A stretch of DNA of 64,000 bases from Pseudomonas sp. RSB 5.4 (GCF_037126175.1 NZ_CP146986.1:3915001-3979000), one strand, 5' to 3'. Numbered from the stretch's first letter, positions 1 through 10,329 are shown. A program made the numbers and translations. The notes: generated by a model from the letters alone, not told the origin.

Positions 1-101
1 AGCGGCTGGCCGCGCTTGAGCTTCTCGATCAGCTCGGACTCGACCAATAGTTCTTCCGCACCACGTTTAATCAGCGCTAGCTGCTCTTCAACCGACTTCA
101 T
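1..101 (-). CDS. tyrS: Tyrosyl-tRNA synthetase, 5' end only
   Basis: The complement of the first 101 bases begins with ATG at 101 and reads [19 protein letters not shown] and onward, which I recognise as the N-terminus of the Pseudomonas TyrS. The enzyme charges tRNA-Tyr with tyrosine. Only about 33 residues are in the window, so no catalytic motif (HIGH/KMSKS) can be seen. The gene is divergent from the peptidase gene at 314. Its placement next to the M23 peptidase and anmK fits the usual Pseudomonas order, which supports the assignment. Confidence 0.85.
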   Translation of the reverse strand, partial: MKSVEEQLALIKRGAEELLVESELIEKLKRGQP

Positions 102-190
102 AACAGACCCGCAAGGCTCAGATTCAAAGGGAACCAACCATACAAGATCGTGCACCAATTACAAGTTTTGCCCGGCGCACGGACACCAAT

Positions 191-211
191 CTGCAGACAG
201 GCTGTCTGTAG
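191..211. other. Imperfect 10-bp inverted repeat in the tyrS/peptidase divergent region
   Basis: Two 10-base arms (191-200 and 202-211) are complementary except at one position, with a single central base. The dyad lies in the 212-bp gap between the divergent tyrS and M23 peptidase genes, just upstream of AT-rich sequence at 232-246 that could hold a -10 box. It may be an operator or a short hairpin. No function can be assigned from sequence alone. Confidence 0.3.
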
Positions 212-313
212 ACTTGCTTCGGGGATGATTTGGTTATATTTTATACAGTTATTTCATCTTCATCATGTCATTCATCTTTTCCAATTCATCTTTTTTCAAA
301 GTCAAAATTACTT

Positions 314-1738
314 ATGACCACTGAACCGTCTAAAGCGCCACCGCTTTACCCGAAGACCCACCTGCTTGCCGCAAGTGGAATCGCCGCTCTTCTCAGCCTG
401 GCGCTCCTGGTATTCCCTTCCAGTGATGTTGAAGCCAAGAAGACGACCCTGAGCCTTGAACTGGAAAGTCCTGCTGAACAACTGACACAAGATCAAGACG
501 CTGCTGACGCGGTTCAAGCCACAAATGAGCCAGTAGCCTCACCTTTCGCCCAAATCGAAAACAGCACCGAAGACACCCCGAAAACCGCTGAGGCCGCACC
601 TGCGCCTGCTCCGGCTGCGGAAAAACCCAAAGCCCCGGGACATCGCGAAGTCATCGTCTCAAAGGGCGATACGCTCTCTACATTATTCGAGAAAGTCGGC
701 CTGCCAGCCGCCGCCGTGCATGAAGTCCTGGCCAGTGATAAACAAGCCAAACAGTTCAGCCAGCTCAAGCACGGCCAGAAGCTCGAGTTCGAACTGAATC
801 CGCAAGGCCAACTGACCAGCCTGCACAGCAAGGTCAGCGACGTTGAAACCATCACCCTGACCAAGAACGACAAGGGCTATGCATTCAACCGCGTCACCGC
901 TAAACCTACCGTTCGCACGGCTTACGTGCACGGCGTGATCAATAGCTCACTGTCACAATCCGCTGCCCGCGCAGGCCTGTCCCATAGCCTGACCATGGAT
1001 ATGGCCAGCGTATTCGGCTACGACGTCGACTTTGCACAGGACATCCGCCAGGGTGACGAATTCGACGTGATCTACGAGCAGAAAGTGGTCAACGGCAAGG
1101 CAGTGGGCACCGGCCCGATCCTGTCTGCGCGCTTCACCAACCGCGGCAAGACCTACACTGCCGTGCGTTACACCAATAAACAAGGCAACAGCAGCTATTA
1201 CACCGCCGATGGCAACAGCATGCGCAAGGCATTCATCCGTACCCCGGTGGACTTCGCCCGCATCAGTTCTAAATTCTCCATGGGCCGCAAACACCCGATC
1301 CTCAACAAGATCCGCGCCCACAAAGGCGTCGATTACGCAGCTCCACGCGGTACGCCAATCAAGGCTGCCGGCGACGGTAAAGTGCTGCTGGCTGGTCGCC
1401 GCGGTGGCTACGGCAACACGGTGATCATCCAGCATGGCAACACCTACCGCACGTTGTATGGCCACATGCAAGGCTTCGCCAAGGGCGTGAAAACCGGCGG
1501 CACTGTCAAGCAGGGCCAGGTAATCGGCTATATCGGTACCACCGGCCTGTCCACCGGACCGCACTTGCACTATGAGTTCCAGGTCAACGGCGTTCACGTC
1601 GACCCACTGGGCCAGAAGCTGCCGATGGCTGATCCGATCGCCAAATCCGAGCGCGCACGCTTCCTTGCACAGAGCCAGCCATTGATGGCCCGCATGGACC
1701 AAGAGAAGGCCACCATGCTGGCTTCGAGCAAGCGCTAA
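314..1738 (+). CDS. M23-family peptidoglycan DD-endopeptidase (MepM/OapA-like), 474 aa
   Basis: This is a membrane-anchored periplasmic zinc metallopeptidase expected to cut peptide cross-links in murein. A hydrophobic segment lies at about residues 17-35. A proline/alanine-rich linker follows (about 85-108), then a LysM/OapA-like segment (about 110-200), a second N-domain, and a C-terminal LytM/M23 domain from about 330. The zinc and catalytic residues are intact: HxxxD at H336/D340, H384 in LYGH, and HLH at 417-419. ATG 314 is preferred over an in-frame start at 230 because it places the hydrophobic segment correctly near the N-terminus. The stop is 3 bases from the start of anmK, so the two cell-wall genes are probably co-transcribed. 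Confidence 0.9.
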   Translation: MTTEPSKAPPLYPKTHLLAASGIAALLSLALLVFPSSDVEAKKTTLSLELESPAEQLTQDQDAADAVQATNEPVASPFAQIENSTEDTPKTAEAAPAPAPAAEKPKAPGHREVIVSKGDTLSTLFEKVGLPAAAVHEVLASDKQAKQFSQLKHGQKLEFELNPQGQLTSLHSKVSDVETITLTKNDKGYAFNRVTAKPTVRTAYVHGVINSSLSQSAARAGLSHSLTMDMASVFGYDVDFAQDIRQGDEFDVIYEQKVVNGKAVGTGPILSARFTNRGKTYTAVRYTNKQGNSSYYTADGNSMRKAFIRTPVDFARISSKFSMGRKHPILNKIRAHKGVDYAAPRGTPIKAAGDGKVLLAGRRGGYGNTVIIQHGNTYRTLYGHMQGFAKGVKTGGTVKQGQVIGYIGTTGLSTGPHLHYEFQVNGVHVDPLGQKLPMADPIAKSERARFLAQSQPLMARMDQEKATMLASSKR

Positions 1739-2833
<1,095 letters not shown>

Positions 2834-2851
2834 ACAAAACGCCGACAACAA

Positions 2852-2888
2852 AAAACGCCGCAGAACCGTAAGGCTCTGCGGCGTTTTG
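2852..2888. terminator. Bidirectional intrinsic terminator between anmK and erpA
   Basis: A GC-rich stem (AACGCCGCAGAACC, loop GTAA, then the complementary arm with one mismatch) is flanked by A-run on the left and T-run on the right. It sits between the convergent anmK and erpA genes, so it can stop transcription from both sides. Confidence 0.85.
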
Positions 2889-2908
2889 TTGTGTGTAGCG
2901 AGGTGCGA

Positions 2909-3259
2909 TCAGATCGAGAACGAAGAGCCGCAACCACAGGTCGTGGTGGCGTTCGGGTTCTTGATCACAAAGCGCGAACCTTCCAGACCTTCCTGGTAGT
3001 CCACTTCGGCACCCGCCAGGTACTGGAAACTCATCGGATCGACCACCAGACTCACGCCTTCGCGCTCGACGATGGTGTCGTCCTCGGCCACATCCTCATC
3101 GAAGGTGAAGCCGTACTGAAACCCCGAACAACCGCCGCCCGTAACGAATACGCGCAGCTTCAAGCGATCATTCCCCTCTTCATCGACCAGGCTCTTCACC
3201 TTGTGCGCAGCACCTTGGGTGAATTGCAAAGCCGTGGGGGTGAAGGATTCGACGCTCAT
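2909..3259 (-). CDS. erpA: Iron-sulfur cluster insertion protein ErpA
   Basis: ErpA is an A-type carrier that delivers [4Fe-4S] clusters to apo-enzymes such as those of isoprenoid synthesis. The 116-aa protein has the family cluster ligands: C44 in [10 protein letters not shown] and the C-terminal CGCGSSFSI with C108 and C110. It is transcribed alone on the minus strand. A good sigma-70 promoter is visible 48-77 bases upstream with an inverted repeat over the likely start site. The A-type proteins IscA and SufA are paralogues, but the N-terminus and gene position next to argC and anmK favour ErpA. Confidence 0.95.
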   Translation of the reverse strand: MSVESFTPTALQFTQGAAHKVKSLVDEEGNDRLKLRVFVTGGGCSGFQYGFTFDEDVAEDDTIVEREGVSLVVDPMSFQYLAGAEVDYQEGLEGSRFVIKNPNATTTCGCGSSFSI

Positions 3260-3287
3260 GCTGACTATCTCCCGGCGTTACGCCGCC

Positions 3288-3336
3288 ATAATGCGTGATG
3301 ACGCGCATTATCCGCTTGTCCTAGAAAATCGGTCAA
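3288..3336 (-). promoter_or_regulatory. erpA promoter with overlapping dyad
   Basis: On the minus strand a -35 box TTGACC (3331-3336) and a -10 box GATAAT (3307-3312) are separated by 18 bases, each matching five of six consensus bases. A perfect 8-bp inverted repeat, ATAATGCG and CGCATTAT (3288-3295 and 3304-3311, 8-bp spacer), overlaps the -10 and the expected start of transcription, which is where a repressor would bind. The repeat does not resemble the IscR consensus I know. It could also simply form an RNA hairpin in the leader. Confidence 0.55.
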
Positions 3337-3381
3337 CTATTGTTACGGTATATCAATAAACCCGACCAACTGCCCAGAATG

Positions 3382-3410
3382 CAAAAAGGCCCGTTTGACG
3401 GGCCTTTTTG
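3382..3410 (-). terminator. Intrinsic terminator of argC
   Basis: A perfect 12-base stem (CAAAAAGGCCCG and its complement) closes a 5-base loop 17 bases past the argC stop codon. The stem ends in A/T runs on both sides, so it has the shape of a rho-independent terminator in both directions. Only argC reads into it. Confidence 0.9.
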
Positions 3411-3427
3411 CTGTGTTGCCGAAAGTG

Positions 3428-4462
3428 TTACGGCAGCATGCCGGCGTGGGACAGGCCGAAGCGCTCATCCAGGCCGAACAGGATATTCATGTTCTGCACC
3501 GCCTGACCCGACGCGCCTTTGACCAGGTTGTCGATCACCGACAGCACCACCACCAGATCACCATCCTGCGGACGATGCACTGCAATGCGGCAGACATTGG
3601 CGCCACGCACGCTGCGGGTTTCCGGATGGCTGCCGGAGGGCATCACATCGACAAACGGCTCGTTGGCATAACGCTTTTCAAACAGCGCCTGCAGATCCAC
3701 CGAACGATCGACCACGGTCGCATAGAGCGTGGAGTGAATGCCACGGATCATCGGCGTCAGGTGCGGCACGAAGGTCAGACCAACGTCCTTACCGGCAGCG
3801 CGACGCAGGCCCTGGCGAATTTCCGGCAGATGACGGTGACCTTTCACCGCGTAAGCCTTCATGCTTTCCGACGTCTCGGAGTACAGCGAGCCTACAGACG
3901 CGCCGCGACCGGCACCGCTGACGCCGGATTTGCAGTCAGCGATCAGACGCGAAGTGTCAGCCAGACCCGCCTCAAGCAGCGGCAGGAAACCCAACTGCGT
4001 AGCGGTTGGATAGCAGCCGGGAACGGCGATCAGACGAGCCTTCTTGATCTGCTCGCGATTGACTTCCGGCAGACCGTAGACCGCCTCGTCCAGCAATTCC
4101 GGCGCACCGTGTGGCTGGCCGTACCACTTGGCCCATTCTTCAGCGTCCTGCAGACGGAAGTCCGCTGACAGGTCGATGACCTTGGTGCCCGCCGCCAGCA
4201 GTTCACCGGCCAACGCATGGGCAACGCCGTGCGGAGTGGCGAAGAACACCACATCACAAGCGCCAAGGGTCTTGATATCGGGAACGCTGAACGCCAGACC
4301 GTCATAGTGGCCGCGCAGGTTCGGGTACATGTCAGCCACGGCCAGACCGGCCTCGGATCGGGAAGTGATCACCACCACTTCTGCCTGCGGATGCTGTGCC
4401 AACAGACGCAGCAGTTCGACACCGGTGTAACCCGTGCCGCCGACGATACCGACCTTGACCAT
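3428..4462 (-). CDS. argC: N-acetyl-gamma-glutamyl-phosphate reductase
   Basis: ArgC reduces N-acetylglutamyl-5-phosphate to the semialdehyde with NADPH in arginine synthesis. The 344-aa product begins [14 protein letters not shown], the dinucleotide-binding loop. The catalytic cysteine is C150 in [10 protein letters not shown], and the [12 protein letters not shown] block is present. I chose ATG 4462; an in-frame extension to 4534 would add 24 residues before the nucleotide-binding strand and run through the promoter. It is flanked by its own promoter and terminator, so it appears to be a single-gene unit. Confidence 0.95.
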   Translation of the reverse strand: MVKVGIVGGTGYTGVELLRLLAQHPQAEVVVITSRSEAGLAVADMYPNLRGHYDGLAFSVPDIKTLGACDVVFFATPHGVAHALAGELLAAGTKVIDLSADFRLQDAEEWAKWYGQPHGAPELLDEAVYGLPEVNREQIKKARLIAVPGCYPTATQLGFLPLLEAGLADTSRLIADCKSGVSGAGRGASVGSLYSETSESMKAYAVKGHRHLPEIRQGLRRAAGKDVGLTFVPHLTPMIRGIHSTLYATVVDRSVDLQALFEKRYANEPFVDVMPSGSHPETRSVRGANVCRIAVHRPQDGDLVVVLSVIDNLVKGASGQAVQNMNILFGLDERFGLSHAGMLP

Positions 4463-4498
4463 AAACCTGCCCTCAACGAACCCACTGGAAAGCCGTCG

Positions 4499-4527
4499 AT
4501 AATAGGGGCCGCGCGCCCCTGCGACAA
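4499..4527 (-). promoter_or_regulatory. argC sigma-70 promoter
   Basis: On the minus strand, -35 TTGTCG (4522-4527) and -10 TATTAT (4499-4504) are separated by exactly 17 bases, 36 bases upstream of the chosen ATG. The spacer is extremely GC-rich. Confidence 0.55.
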
Positions 4528-4597
4528 CCGTCAAGGTGACGTGCGGACGCTCAAGCCTCTACTATCCCGGCTACCGTGAACCTGGAAATAACCAAAA

Positions 4598-5026
4598 ATG
4601 CTCTATCTATGGATCAAAGCCTTTCACATCGTCAGCGTCGTGTGCTGGTTTGCCGGGCTGTTCTACCTGCCGCGACTGTTCGTTTATCACGCACAAAGTG
4701 AAGACACGCTCAGCAAGGAGCGCTTCAGCGTCATGGAGCGCAAGCTGTATCGCGGCATCATGGGCCCGGCGATGATCGCCACGCTGATCTTCGGCGGCTG
4801 GCTGATCTACCTCAATCCGGGCATCTTCAGCATGGGCGGCTGGATTCACGCCAAGCTGACCCTGGTGGTCTTGCTTATCGGTTACCACCACATGTGCGGT
4901 GCGCAGGTAAAACGCTTCGCCCGTGGCGAGAACACCCGCAGCCATGTCTTTTATCGCTGGTTCAATGAAGTGCCGGTTCTGATATTGCTGGCTATCGTAA
5001 TTCTGGTCGTGGTCAAGCCGTTCTAA
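4598..5026 (+). CDS. hemJ: Protoporphyrinogen IX oxidase HemJ
   Basis: HemJ is the membrane protoporphyrinogen oxidase used by many Gram-negative bacteria for the penultimate step of heme synthesis. The 142-aa protein has the expected size and four hydrophobic segments (about residues 3-23, 55-75, 82-100 and 122-141). It begins MLYLWIKAFHIVSVVCWFAG, with the conserved H10, and has the YRGIMGPAM and HAKL blocks typical of this family (formerly UPF0093). It lies divergently from argC and 35 bases before the flavin oxidoreductase gene. Confidence 0.9.
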   Translation: MLYLWIKAFHIVSVVCWFAGLFYLPRLFVYHAQSEDTLSKERFSVMERKLYRGIMGPAMIATLIFGGWLIYLNPGIFSMGGWIHAKLTLVVLLIGYHHMCGAQVKRFARGENTRSHVFYRWFNEVPVLILLAIVILVVVKPF

Positions 5027-5061
5027 TTTCATAACAGGCATCACACTTCGGGGGATTTCCA

Positions 5062-6030
5062 ATGTCGCTGCCCGCTCTGCTCGAACAACGTCTGCGCTTG
5101 CCGGTAGTGGCGGCGCCGATGTTCCTGATCTCCAACCCGGAGCTGGTGCTCGCCTGCTGCCGTAACGGCGTGGTCGGCAGTTTCCCGGCGCTGAACCAGC
5201 GTGAAAGCAGCGGTTTCAAGGCCTGGCTGGAGGAGATTGAAGCGGGCCTGGCGACACTGGACAACCCAGCGCCGTATGCAGTGAACCTGATCGTGCACAA
5301 CAGCAACCCGCGCCTGCAGGCGGACCTGGACATCTGCGTTGAACACAAGGTGCCGATTGTCATCACCAGCCTCGGTGCGGTGAAGGAGCTGGTCGATGCC
5401 GTGCACAGCTACGGCGGTCTGGTGTTCCACGATGTGACCACGCGCCGGCATGCCGAGAAGGCCGCCGAAGCCGGAGTCGACGGATTGATCGCCGTTGCGG
5501 CGGGCGCCGGGGGCCATGCCGGCACCTGGAGCCCGTTTGCACTGATCGCCGAGATCCGCGAGTTCTTCGATAAAACCCTGCTGCTTGCAGGATGTCTGAA
5601 CCACGGCCATGAGATCCTGGCCGCACAACTGCTCGGCGCGGATCTGGCCTACTTCGGAACGCGATTTATCGGCACCACCGAAAGTCATGCGCCTGACGCC
5701 TACAAGGACATGCTGCTGACGGCCAAAGCGGCGGACATCATTCATACTCCTGCCGTCTCTGGCGTACCGGCCAGCTTCATGCGCCAAAGCCTGGAGGCGG
5801 CAGGTTTCGACATGGCCGCGCTGCAAGGCAAGGGTGAGGTCAATTTCGGCGACAAGCTCAAACCGATCAACGACGAAGCCAAGGCTTGGAAGACCGTATG
5901 GTCCGCCGGCCAGGGCGTGGGCCAGATTGATGACTTGCCGAGTGTGGATCAGTTGATCGCCCGGCTCGACGCGGAATATCGTCAGGCGCTGGAACGCGCG
6001 GCGCAATTGCCCAAACGCTGGCCGCGCTGA
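5062..6030 (+). CDS. NAD(P)H-dependent flavin oxidoreductase, nitronate monooxygenase family
   Basis: The 322-aa protein is an FMN TIM-barrel of the 2-nitropropane dioxygenase/nitronate monooxygenase family. Visible marks are the N-terminal strand VVAAPMFLISNPELV, the AAGAGGHAG phosphate-binding loop, and a C-terminal barrel with GADLAYFGTRFIGT. Members oxidise alkyl nitronates, but substrate specificity cannot be read from the sequence and some paralogues are quinone reductases. An AT-rich spacer with a GGGG ribosome binding site separates it from hemJ. It may share a transcript with hemJ, though their roles are not obviously connected. Confidence 0.85.
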   Translation: MSLPALLEQRLRLPVVAAPMFLISNPELVLACCRNGVVGSFPALNQRESSGFKAWLEEIEAGLATLDNPAPYAVNLIVHNSNPRLQADLDICVEHKVPIVITSLGAVKELVDAVHSYGGLVFHDVTTRRHAEKAAEAGVDGLIAVAAGAGGHAGTWSPFALIAEIREFFDKTLLLAGCLNHGHEILAAQLLGADLAYFGTRFIGTTESHAPDAYKDMLLTAKAADIIHTPAVSGVPASFMRQSLEAAGFDMAALQGKGEVNFGDKLKPINDEAKAWKTVWSAGQGVGQIDDLPSVDQLIARLDAEYRQALERAAQLPKRWPR

Positions 6031-6109
6031 GAAAAATCAGGCCAGTGATCGACCGACTGGCCTTACACTTGCTGACTTTCAATTGATTCGCGACAAGGAT
6101 GCCCCGACC

Positions 6110-7057
6110 ATGAGCGAACCTCGTTACAAGATCGTTTTCGACGGTGCTCTGCAGCCCGGCGTCGATCTCACCACCGCCAAGCTCAATCTGGCGGCCCTGT
6201 TCAAAAGCGATGTCGCTGCCATCGAGCGCCTGTTCAACGGCAGCACCGTCGCCCTCAAGCGCGACCTGACTCACAGTGATGCGCAGACTTATCTGCAAGC
6301 ACTGAGCAAAACCGGGATCGACGCGCGGATTGAGGCGGAAACGGCAATCGAGCTGAATCTGGCGGATGTGCACGAACATCAGCCCGTCATTGCAGAACCA
6401 GCCTCCCCCTACGCACCACCACGCGCCGAGGTTGGCGAGAACCTGCCGGCCTTCGCTGTGCTCAAGCCCTTCAGCGTTGAAGGCCGGATCGGTCGCCTGC
6501 GGTTTTTGGCCTGGACGATGGTACTGAGCCTGGTAACCCTGCCGATCGTTGGCATATTCGCTCTGCTCGCGCTCGGACTGGTCAGCGGCGACTCCACCAC
6601 CGGTCTGATCATCGGCGGGATATTCGCGTTCTTCCTGTTCCTCGGCTTCATCATTGTCAGCATCCTGTTCAGCGTGCAGCGCCTGCACGATATCGGATGG
6701 TCTGGCTGGCTGTGGCTGCTGAACCTGGTGCCGTTCGTGGGCAGCTTCTTCCCGCTGGTGATCATGGTCGTGCCGGGCAATACCGGGGCGAACCGCTACG
6801 GCCCGCCACCGCCACCCAACAGTACCGCGGTCAAAGTGTTGTGCTCGTTGTGGATCGTGTTCTTCGCCCTGGTATTTGCCGGCGGCATGCTCGGCGGCAT
6901 CTCGGCCATTCAGCAGGAATACGAAAGCAACCTTGAGAGCAGCTACGAAAGCGGCTCGGTCACCACCGATGAAGTCGATGTCGAGACTGAACCGGCGAAT
7001 TCCGTGGACGATGCAGCCGAAGCGGCCCCGGCCCCTGTAGACTCTGCGAAAGAATGA
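6110..7057 (+). CDS. DUF805 family inner-membrane protein
   Basis: The 315-aa protein has a soluble N-terminal domain (about 1-85), a linker, and then a DUF805 domain from about 115 that starts with the typical FSVEGRIGRLRFLAW. Hydrophobic segments lie at about 131-155, 165-190, 205-225 and 245-265. The QRLHDIGWSGWLWLL block is the family signature. An acidic C-terminal tail rich in Glu, Asp and Ser follows. Start ATG 6110 has an AAGGA ribosome binding site; an in-frame ATG at 6083 lacks one. DUF805 has no established biochemical role. Confidence 0.85.
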   Translation: MSEPRYKIVFDGALQPGVDLTTAKLNLAALFKSDVAAIERLFNGSTVALKRDLTHSDAQTYLQALSKTGIDARIEAETAIELNLADVHEHQPVIAEPASPYAPPRAEVGENLPAFAVLKPFSVEGRIGRLRFLAWTMVLSLVTLPIVGIFALLALGLVSGDSTTGLIIGGIFAFFLFLGFIIVSILFSVQRLHDIGWSGWLWLLNLVPFVGSFFPLVIMVVPGNTGANRYGPPPPPNSTAVKVLCSLWIVFFALVFAGGMLGGISAIQQEYESNLESSYESGSVTTDEVDVETEPANSVDDAAEAAPAPVDSAKE

Positions 7058-7118
7058 ACAGCGCTCCCCGCCGTGACACCTGCGTCGCTGGCGCGGAGCT
7101 GTTGCGATGGAGAATTGC

Positions 7119-7907
7119 ATGACCCGTTACGCTCTGATCACTGGCGCCTCCAGCGGCATCGGCCTGGCCCTGGCTGAAGCTCTGGCCCGGCGCGGCCGCA
7201 GCCTGATTCTGGTGGCTCGCCAGCGTGATCAGCTGGAAAGTATCGCGATCGAACTGACCCAGCGTTTTGGCGTGGAGGTGTTGTTCCGCGCCTGCGACCT
7301 GGGCGAGCCATTGCGCTTGTCCGGGTTCCTGCTGGAACTGGAAGAAGGCGACCGGCAGATCGATCTGCTGGTCAATTGCGCTGGCATCGGCACCTGCGGC
7401 CCATTCCTCGCCCAGGACTGGATGACCGAGCAGGACCTGATCGAAGTCAACATCCTCGCCCTCACCCGCCTGTGCCACGCCATCGGCAACAGCATGGCGC
7501 TGCAGGGCGGCGGGCAGATTCTCAACGTCGCCTCGGTGGCGGCGTTCAATCCCGGTCCGTGGATGAGCACTTATTACGCCAGCAAAGCCTATGTATTGCA
7601 CTTCTCCGAAGCCCTGCGAGTGGAGCTCAAACAGAGCGCGGTCAAGGTTTCGGTGCTTTGCCCCGGCCCGACCCGCACTGCATTTTTCCGCACGGCGCAG
7701 CTCAACAGCGACAAACTCAAGGACAGCAAACTGCTGATGAGTCCCGAGGAAGTCGCGCTGTACACCGTGCGTGCGCTGGAGAAAAACCGCGCCATCATCA
7801 TTCCCGGGAGGCGCAATCGCTGGTTCGCCTTCCTGCCACGCCTCGGCTCGCGCTGGCTCAATCGCACCCTCGTCGGCATGGTCAACAAGGCTTACTGCCC
7901 GCGCTGA
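7119..7907 (+). CDS. Short-chain dehydrogenase/reductase
   Basis: The 262-aa protein has a classical SDR Rossmann fold. TGASSGIG (8-15) binds the cofactor, VARQRDQ at about 32-38 suggests NADPH preference, NCAG is at 86-89, and the catalytic Ser139-Tyr152-Lys156 set is intact (NVASV and YYASK). It is followed by a C-terminal segment with a basic LGSRWLNRTLVG, as in DltE/DhrS7-like membrane-associated SDRs. ATG 7119 is preferred over ATG 7107 because a GGAG lies 6-9 bases ahead of it. The substrate is unknown. Confidence 0.88.
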   Translation: MTRYALITGASSGIGLALAEALARRGRSLILVARQRDQLESIAIELTQRFGVEVLFRACDLGEPLRLSGFLLELEEGDRQIDLLVNCAGIGTCGPFLAQDWMTEQDLIEVNILALTRLCHAIGNSMALQGGGQILNVASVAAFNPGPWMSTYYASKAYVLHFSEALRVELKQSAVKVSVLCPGPTRTAFFRTAQLNSDKLKDSKLLMSPEEVALYTVRALEKNRAIIIPGRRNRWFAFLPRLGSRWLNRTLVGMVNKAYCPR

Positions 7908-7987
7908 ACTGTCCTACGGCAAAACACTGGGCGGGGGCATTCCCCATGCGTACACTCAGGCCAGCCCACACAACGGAGAAAACAGCA

Positions 7988-8326
7988 GTGGATACTCTGT
8001 TCACCAAGATCATCAACCGGGAGATCCCGGCCAAGATCATTTACGAGGACGACCAGGTTCTGGCGTTCCACGACATCGCTCCTCAGGCACCGGTGCATTT
8101 TCTGGTGATCCCGAAGAAACCGGTGCGTACCCTCAACGACCTGACCGAAGACGACAAGGCACTGGCCGGGCACATCCTGTTCACTGCCCAGCGTCTGGCA
8201 CTGGAGCTGGGCTGCGAGGAAGGCTTCCGGGTAGTGATGAACTGCAATGAACAAGGTGGGCAAACCGTCTATCACATTCATATGCACGTACTCGGTCAGC
8301 GTCAGATGAACTGGCCACCGGGCTGA
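7988..8326 (+). CDS. HIT family (histidine triad) nucleotide-binding protein
   Basis: The 112-aa product has the histidine triad motif HIHMHV at residues 96-101 and the DTLFTKIINREIPAKIIYED start of HinT-like purine phosphoramidases, which hydrolyse AMP-lysine-type substrates. The start is a GTG at 7988, with GGAG about 9 bases upstream. The length equals that of typical bacterial HinT. The gene is 80 bases after the SDR gene and is followed by a REP pair that probably ends the transcript. Confidence 0.9.
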   Translation: MDTLFTKIINREIPAKIIYEDDQVLAFHDIAPQAPVHFLVIPKKPVRTLNDLTEDDKALAGHILFTAQRLALELGCEEGFRVVMNCNEQGGQTVYHIHMHVLGQRQMNWPPG

Positions 8327-8342
8327 TTCACTGCATCAGACC

Positions 8343-8433
8343 CTGTGGGAGCGGGCTTGCTCGCGAAAGCGGATTGTCTGGCACTGATACTTTGAATGTG
8401 CTGACGTCTTCGCGAGCAAGCCCGCTCCCACAA
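8343..8433. repeat. REP pair (REPIN-type), heads outward TGTGGG...CCCACA
   Basis: Two REP palindromes in inverted orientation, TGTGGGAGCGGGCTTGCTCG (from 8344) and its reverse complement (to 8432), are separated by about 40 bases. They lie between the HIT gene and coq7. The paired arrangement is the REPIN form common in fluorescent pseudomonads, mobilised in trans by RAYT transposases. No RAYT gene is in the window. Confidence 0.85.
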
Positions 8434-8531
8434 AAACACCACCGTGCTCTCCGCATGGCAAATGACCCAGCGCAAACCTTCCCCGGCCGATTCGGTTAAA
8501 CTGGCCGTCGAGATTTTTCCCGGAGGTCAGC

Positions 8532-9179
8532 ATGACTACCCAACGTCACTACTCGCCGATTGACCGTCTTCTGCTGCAAGCCGATGCCGCGATGCGCACC
8601 CTGCTGCCCTTCAGTGGCCAGCCGTACCGCCCGTCACCCGCCATCGTGCAGCCGGATGTGCAGATGAGCGACGAAGACACCCGCCATGTCGCCGGCCTGA
8701 TGCGCATCAACCACACCGGTGAAGTCTGCGCCCAGGCGCTGTACCAGGGGCAGGCGCTGACCGCCAAGTTGCCGCAGGTACGTGCGGCCATGGAACACGC
8801 CGCCGAAGAAGAAATCGACCATCTGGTGTGGTGCGAACAGCGCATCCATCAACTGGGCAGCCATACCAGCGTGCTCAATCCGTTGTTCTACGGGATGTCG
8901 TTCGGCATTGGCGCTGTGGCCGGCCTGATCAGTGACAAGGTCAGCCTCGGTTTCGTCGCGGCCACTGAGCATCAGGTGTGCAAGCACTTGAACGAACACC
9001 TGGAGCAATTACCGGCCGAGGACGAGAAGTCCCGGGCGATTCTGCAGCAGATGCGCATTGATGAAGAACATCATGCGGAGAGTGCACTGGATGCGGGTGG
9101 TTTCCGCTTTCCGGCACCGGTGAAGTTCGGAATGAGCCTGCTGGCGAAGGTGATGACCAAGAGTACTTATCGGATTTGA
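8532..9179 (+). CDS. coq7: 2-polyprenyl-3-methyl-6-methoxy-1,4-benzoquinone monooxygenase (Coq7)
   Basis: Coq7 is a di-iron hydroxylase for the last hydroxylation in ubiquinone synthesis. The 215-aa protein has the carboxylate/His ligand motifs: [21 protein letters not shown] and [10 protein letters not shown], as well as the C-terminal [13 protein letters not shown] typical of the Pseudomonas enzyme. GGAGG precedes ATG 8532. It is transcribed alone between two REP elements and is followed by a strong terminator. Confidence 0.95.
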   Translation: MTTQRHYSPIDRLLLQADAAMRTLLPFSGQPYRPSPAIVQPDVQMSDEDTRHVAGLMRINHTGEVCAQALYQGQALTAKLPQVRAAMEHAAEEEIDHLVWCEQRIHQLGSHTSVLNPLFYGMSFGIGAVAGLISDKVSLGFVAATEHQVCKHLNEHLEQLPAEDEKSRAILQQMRIDEEHHAESALDAGGFRFPAPVKFGMSLLAKVMTKSTYRI

Positions 9180-9203
9180 GATCTGTATTGCCACAAAGGG
9201 CCT

Positions 9204-9229
9204 CTTCGCGAGCAAGCCCGCTCCCACAG
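9204..9229. repeat. Single REP element
   Basis: One copy of the CTTCGCGAGCAAGCCCGCTC palindrome lies 25 bases after the coq7 stop, with no mate within 100 bases. Confidence 0.8.
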
Positions 9230-9246
9230 GGTTCTGTTTTTCGGTA

Positions 9247-9284
9247 ATAAAAAAGGCGACTACCGCACGGTAGTCGCCTTTTTT
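9247..9284. terminator. Bidirectional terminator between coq7 and speD
   Basis: A near-perfect 17-base stem, AAAAAAGGCGACTACCG with its complement, closes a two-base CA loop. It sits between the convergent coq7 and speD and has T-runs on the exit side for both directions. Confidence 0.9.
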
Positions 9285-9297
9285 GTGCCCGGGAATC

Positions 9298-10092
9298 TTA
9301 CGTCGGCATGTTGCGCGCGTAGAAGATTTCCAGCATTTCGTGTTTCACACGCTCGGTCACCTGAGCGCGCTGCTCGGACGACAGATTGCTGGTGGCGTCG
9401 CCGAACAGGTAGTTGTCCAGTTCGAAGTTCTTCAGCAGCATTTTCGTGTGGAACAGGTTTTCCTGGTACACGTTCACGTCGGTCATCTGGTACGCGTCGC
9501 GAGTGTCTTCGGAAAGGTAGTTCTGGATCGAGTTGATCTCGTGGTCGATGAAGTGCTTGTTGCCTTCAACGTCACGGGTAAAGCCGCGCACACGGTAATC
9601 CACGGTCACGATGTCCGAATCGAACTGGTGAATGAGGAAGTTGAGCGCTTTAAGCGGTGAAATGACACCACAGGTCGACACGTCGATGTCCACACGGAAC
9701 GTCGCGATACCGGCGTCCGGATGGATTTCCGGATAGGTATGCACCGTGATGTGACTCTTGTCGAGGTGGGCAAGGATGATTTCGGGCAATGGACCCGGGG
9801 ACTCTTCGATCTGGCTGTCAGTCGGGGTCACCGGCTCTTCCGAGATCAGAATCGTGACGCTGGCACCCTGAGGCTCATAATTCTGACTGGCAATGTTCAG
9901 AATGTTGGCACCAATGATTTCGACAACTTCCGTGAGAATCTGCGTCAGGCGTTCGGCGTTGTACTCTTGATTGATGTACTCGACGTAAGCCTGCTGGTCT
10001 TGCGGGGTTTCCGCGTAGCAGATGTCATAGATGTTGAAGCTCAAGGTCTTTGTCAGGTTATTGAACCCGTGGAGCTTGAGTTTGCTTTTCAC
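9298..10092 (-). CDS. speD: S-adenosylmethionine decarboxylase (264 aa, pyruvoyl-dependent)
   Basis: SpeD makes the aminopropyl donor for spermidine. The proenzyme cleaves itself between K112 and S113 in [12 protein letters not shown], turning the serine into the pyruvoyl cofactor. [15 protein letters not shown] and RGFTRDVEG also match the long Gammaproteobacterial class. I chose the GTG at 10092, which gives exactly 264 aa and starts with [16 protein letters not shown]; an extension to 10134 adds unconserved residues. The adjacent plus-strand gene is coq7 (convergent). No spermidine synthase gene is adjacent. Confidence 0.93.
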   Translation of the reverse strand: MKSKLKLHGFNNLTKTLSFNIYDICYAETPQDQQAYVEYINQEYNAERLTQILTEVVEIIGANILNIASQNYEPQGASVTILISEEPVTPTDSQIEESPGPLPEIILAHLDKSHITVHTYPEIHPDAGIATFRVDIDVSTCGVISPLKALNFLIHQFDSDIVTVDYRVRGFTRDVEGNKHFIDHEINSIQNYLSEDTRDAYQMTDVNVYQENLFHTKMLLKNFELDNYLFGDATSNLSSEQRAQVTERVKHEMLEIFYARNMPT

Positions 10093-10329
10093 CGTTAAAA
10101 ACTCTCTATGTATGCGGCCCGGCCGCGTGATCAAGCATGCCCGTCAAGTGCGAACAACGCACCTGCGTAGGACGGTTAACACCTCTTCGCGATGGCGATT
10201 TTGGTTATCTGTTCAGGCGGATGACCCGTCGGCTGACCGATCACTGCCCTGAAAAAAGTGGCGCATTATGCAGACGTCAGCGAGGGATCGCCAGAGTCTG
10301 CACTGCTTTTATGATAGTTGAATGTCGGC

